A DNA stretch of 64,000 bases, taken from the NCBI GenBank assembly GCA_932521025.1, contig OW051470.1, positions 3,954,501 to 4,018,500 of the forward strand. Reading direction: 5' to 3'. Below, one piece after another: positions 63,749 to 64,000 of the stretch. The notes below the pieces were generated by a model. That model was not told the origin of the DNA. It saw nothing but the letters and a program-made list of their open reading frames with translations, and ran no database searches. Source of the DNA: Oscheius onirici (lineage: Eukaryota; Nematoda; Chromadorea; Rhabditida; Rhabditidae). The stretch's first letter is position 1. Every line of letters starts with the position of its first letter. The position numbers were made by a program, and so were the translations under genes.

Positions 63749-64000
63749 ATGCGTCTTTCGCCATTTCTGTGCCTTCTTTCTCTAGGCTATTCAATTGCCA
63801 CGATGGATTTATCTAAACGGGTCGTCTATGCTATCAACTGCGGTCAGTGATTATTTATGCATTAACGTCACGGATATTTAGGAGGTCCAGAACATGTTGG
63901 AGAAGGCAGAATCCGCTACAAGGCGGATGTACCGATGGAGGATACTGTGGACTCTGATTTTGGTCAACGATTCTATTTCGTAAACGCTCATAACGAAGAT
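63749..64000 (+). CDS. Malectin-domain protein, 5' part only
   Basis: The gene runs off the right edge. The ATG at 63749 (7 nt after TTTGCAG) opens a signal peptide (MRLSPFLCLLSLGYSIA). A 39-nt intron (63843-63881) joins VVYAINCG to GPEHVGEGRIRYKADVPMED, which matches the start of a malectin fold (AVNAGG-HxD-type) that binds glycans in the endoplasmic reticulum or at the cell surface. Only about 70 residues are visible, so whether it is malectin itself or a larger protein with a malectin domain is open. Confidence 0.75.

Overview
The window looks like nuclear DNA of a nematode or a nematode-like metazoan. Genes are broken by many introns of about 35-42 nt with GT...TTTTCAG ends. Many start codons sit 0-20 nt downstream of a TTTTCAG-type acceptor that has no upstream exon, as expected for spliced-leader trans-splicing. 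The gene content is animal: muscle-type actin, a nicotinic-type receptor subunit, SMC3, SRSF1 and VPS16. I could not fix the species. Gene models were read by eye from splice signals and protein-family similarity, so internal exon edges are approximate; starts and stops are given where the sequence supports them.

Layout. 0.6-6.6 kb: strawberry notch (+). 6.7-8.4 kb: secreted pepsin-like protease (-). 8.4-10.3 kb: non-coding with a dispersed repeat. 10.3-11.0 kb: unrecognised secreted protein (+), meeting tail to tail a Cys-loop receptor subunit (-, 11.0-13.9 kb) with a LINE fragment in one intron. 14.7-15.4 kb: group III-like phospholipase A2 (+). 15.5-17.3 kb: ABITRAM/FAM206A and PEX19 (both -). 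17.6-19.2 kb: repeats, including a hAT-like element carrying a tRNA-Glu relic. 19.5-20.8 kb: actin (-). 22.4-28.0 kb: two tandem divergent syntaxins (+); an intron of the first is filled by nested transposons. 28.0-34.1 kb: four minus-strand genes in a row (TOM5-like, TIM8, TTC7, Gemin2), with an inner-arm dynein light chain gene nested on the opposite strand in a TTC7 intron. 35.1-36.5 kb: PA2G4/EBP1 (+). 36.5-39.3 kb: repeats. 39.3-46.7 kb: an M16 metalloprotease and VPS16 (-). 47.0-52.4 kb: TXNDC9, an acidic unrecognised protein and PPEF phosphatase (-). 54.8-60.5 kb: SRSF1 and SMC3 (+). 60.7-62.2 kb: cytosolic glycerol-3-phosphate dehydrogenase (-). 63.7 kb to the end: start of a malectin-domain protein (+).

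Most genes are housekeeping: membrane traffic (syntaxins, VPS16, TTC7), organelle import (TIM8, TOM5-like, PEX19), splicing (SRSF1, Gemin2) and chromosome structure (SMC3). The most notable signals are a four-level transposon nest whose boundaries can be read from target duplications; two adjacent syntaxins that both lack the central SNARE glutamine; a PEX19 gene whose farnesylation tail depends on removing an unusually short or alternative last intron; and an antisense nested gene filling most of a TTC7 intron. I did not find a clearly new multi-gene system.
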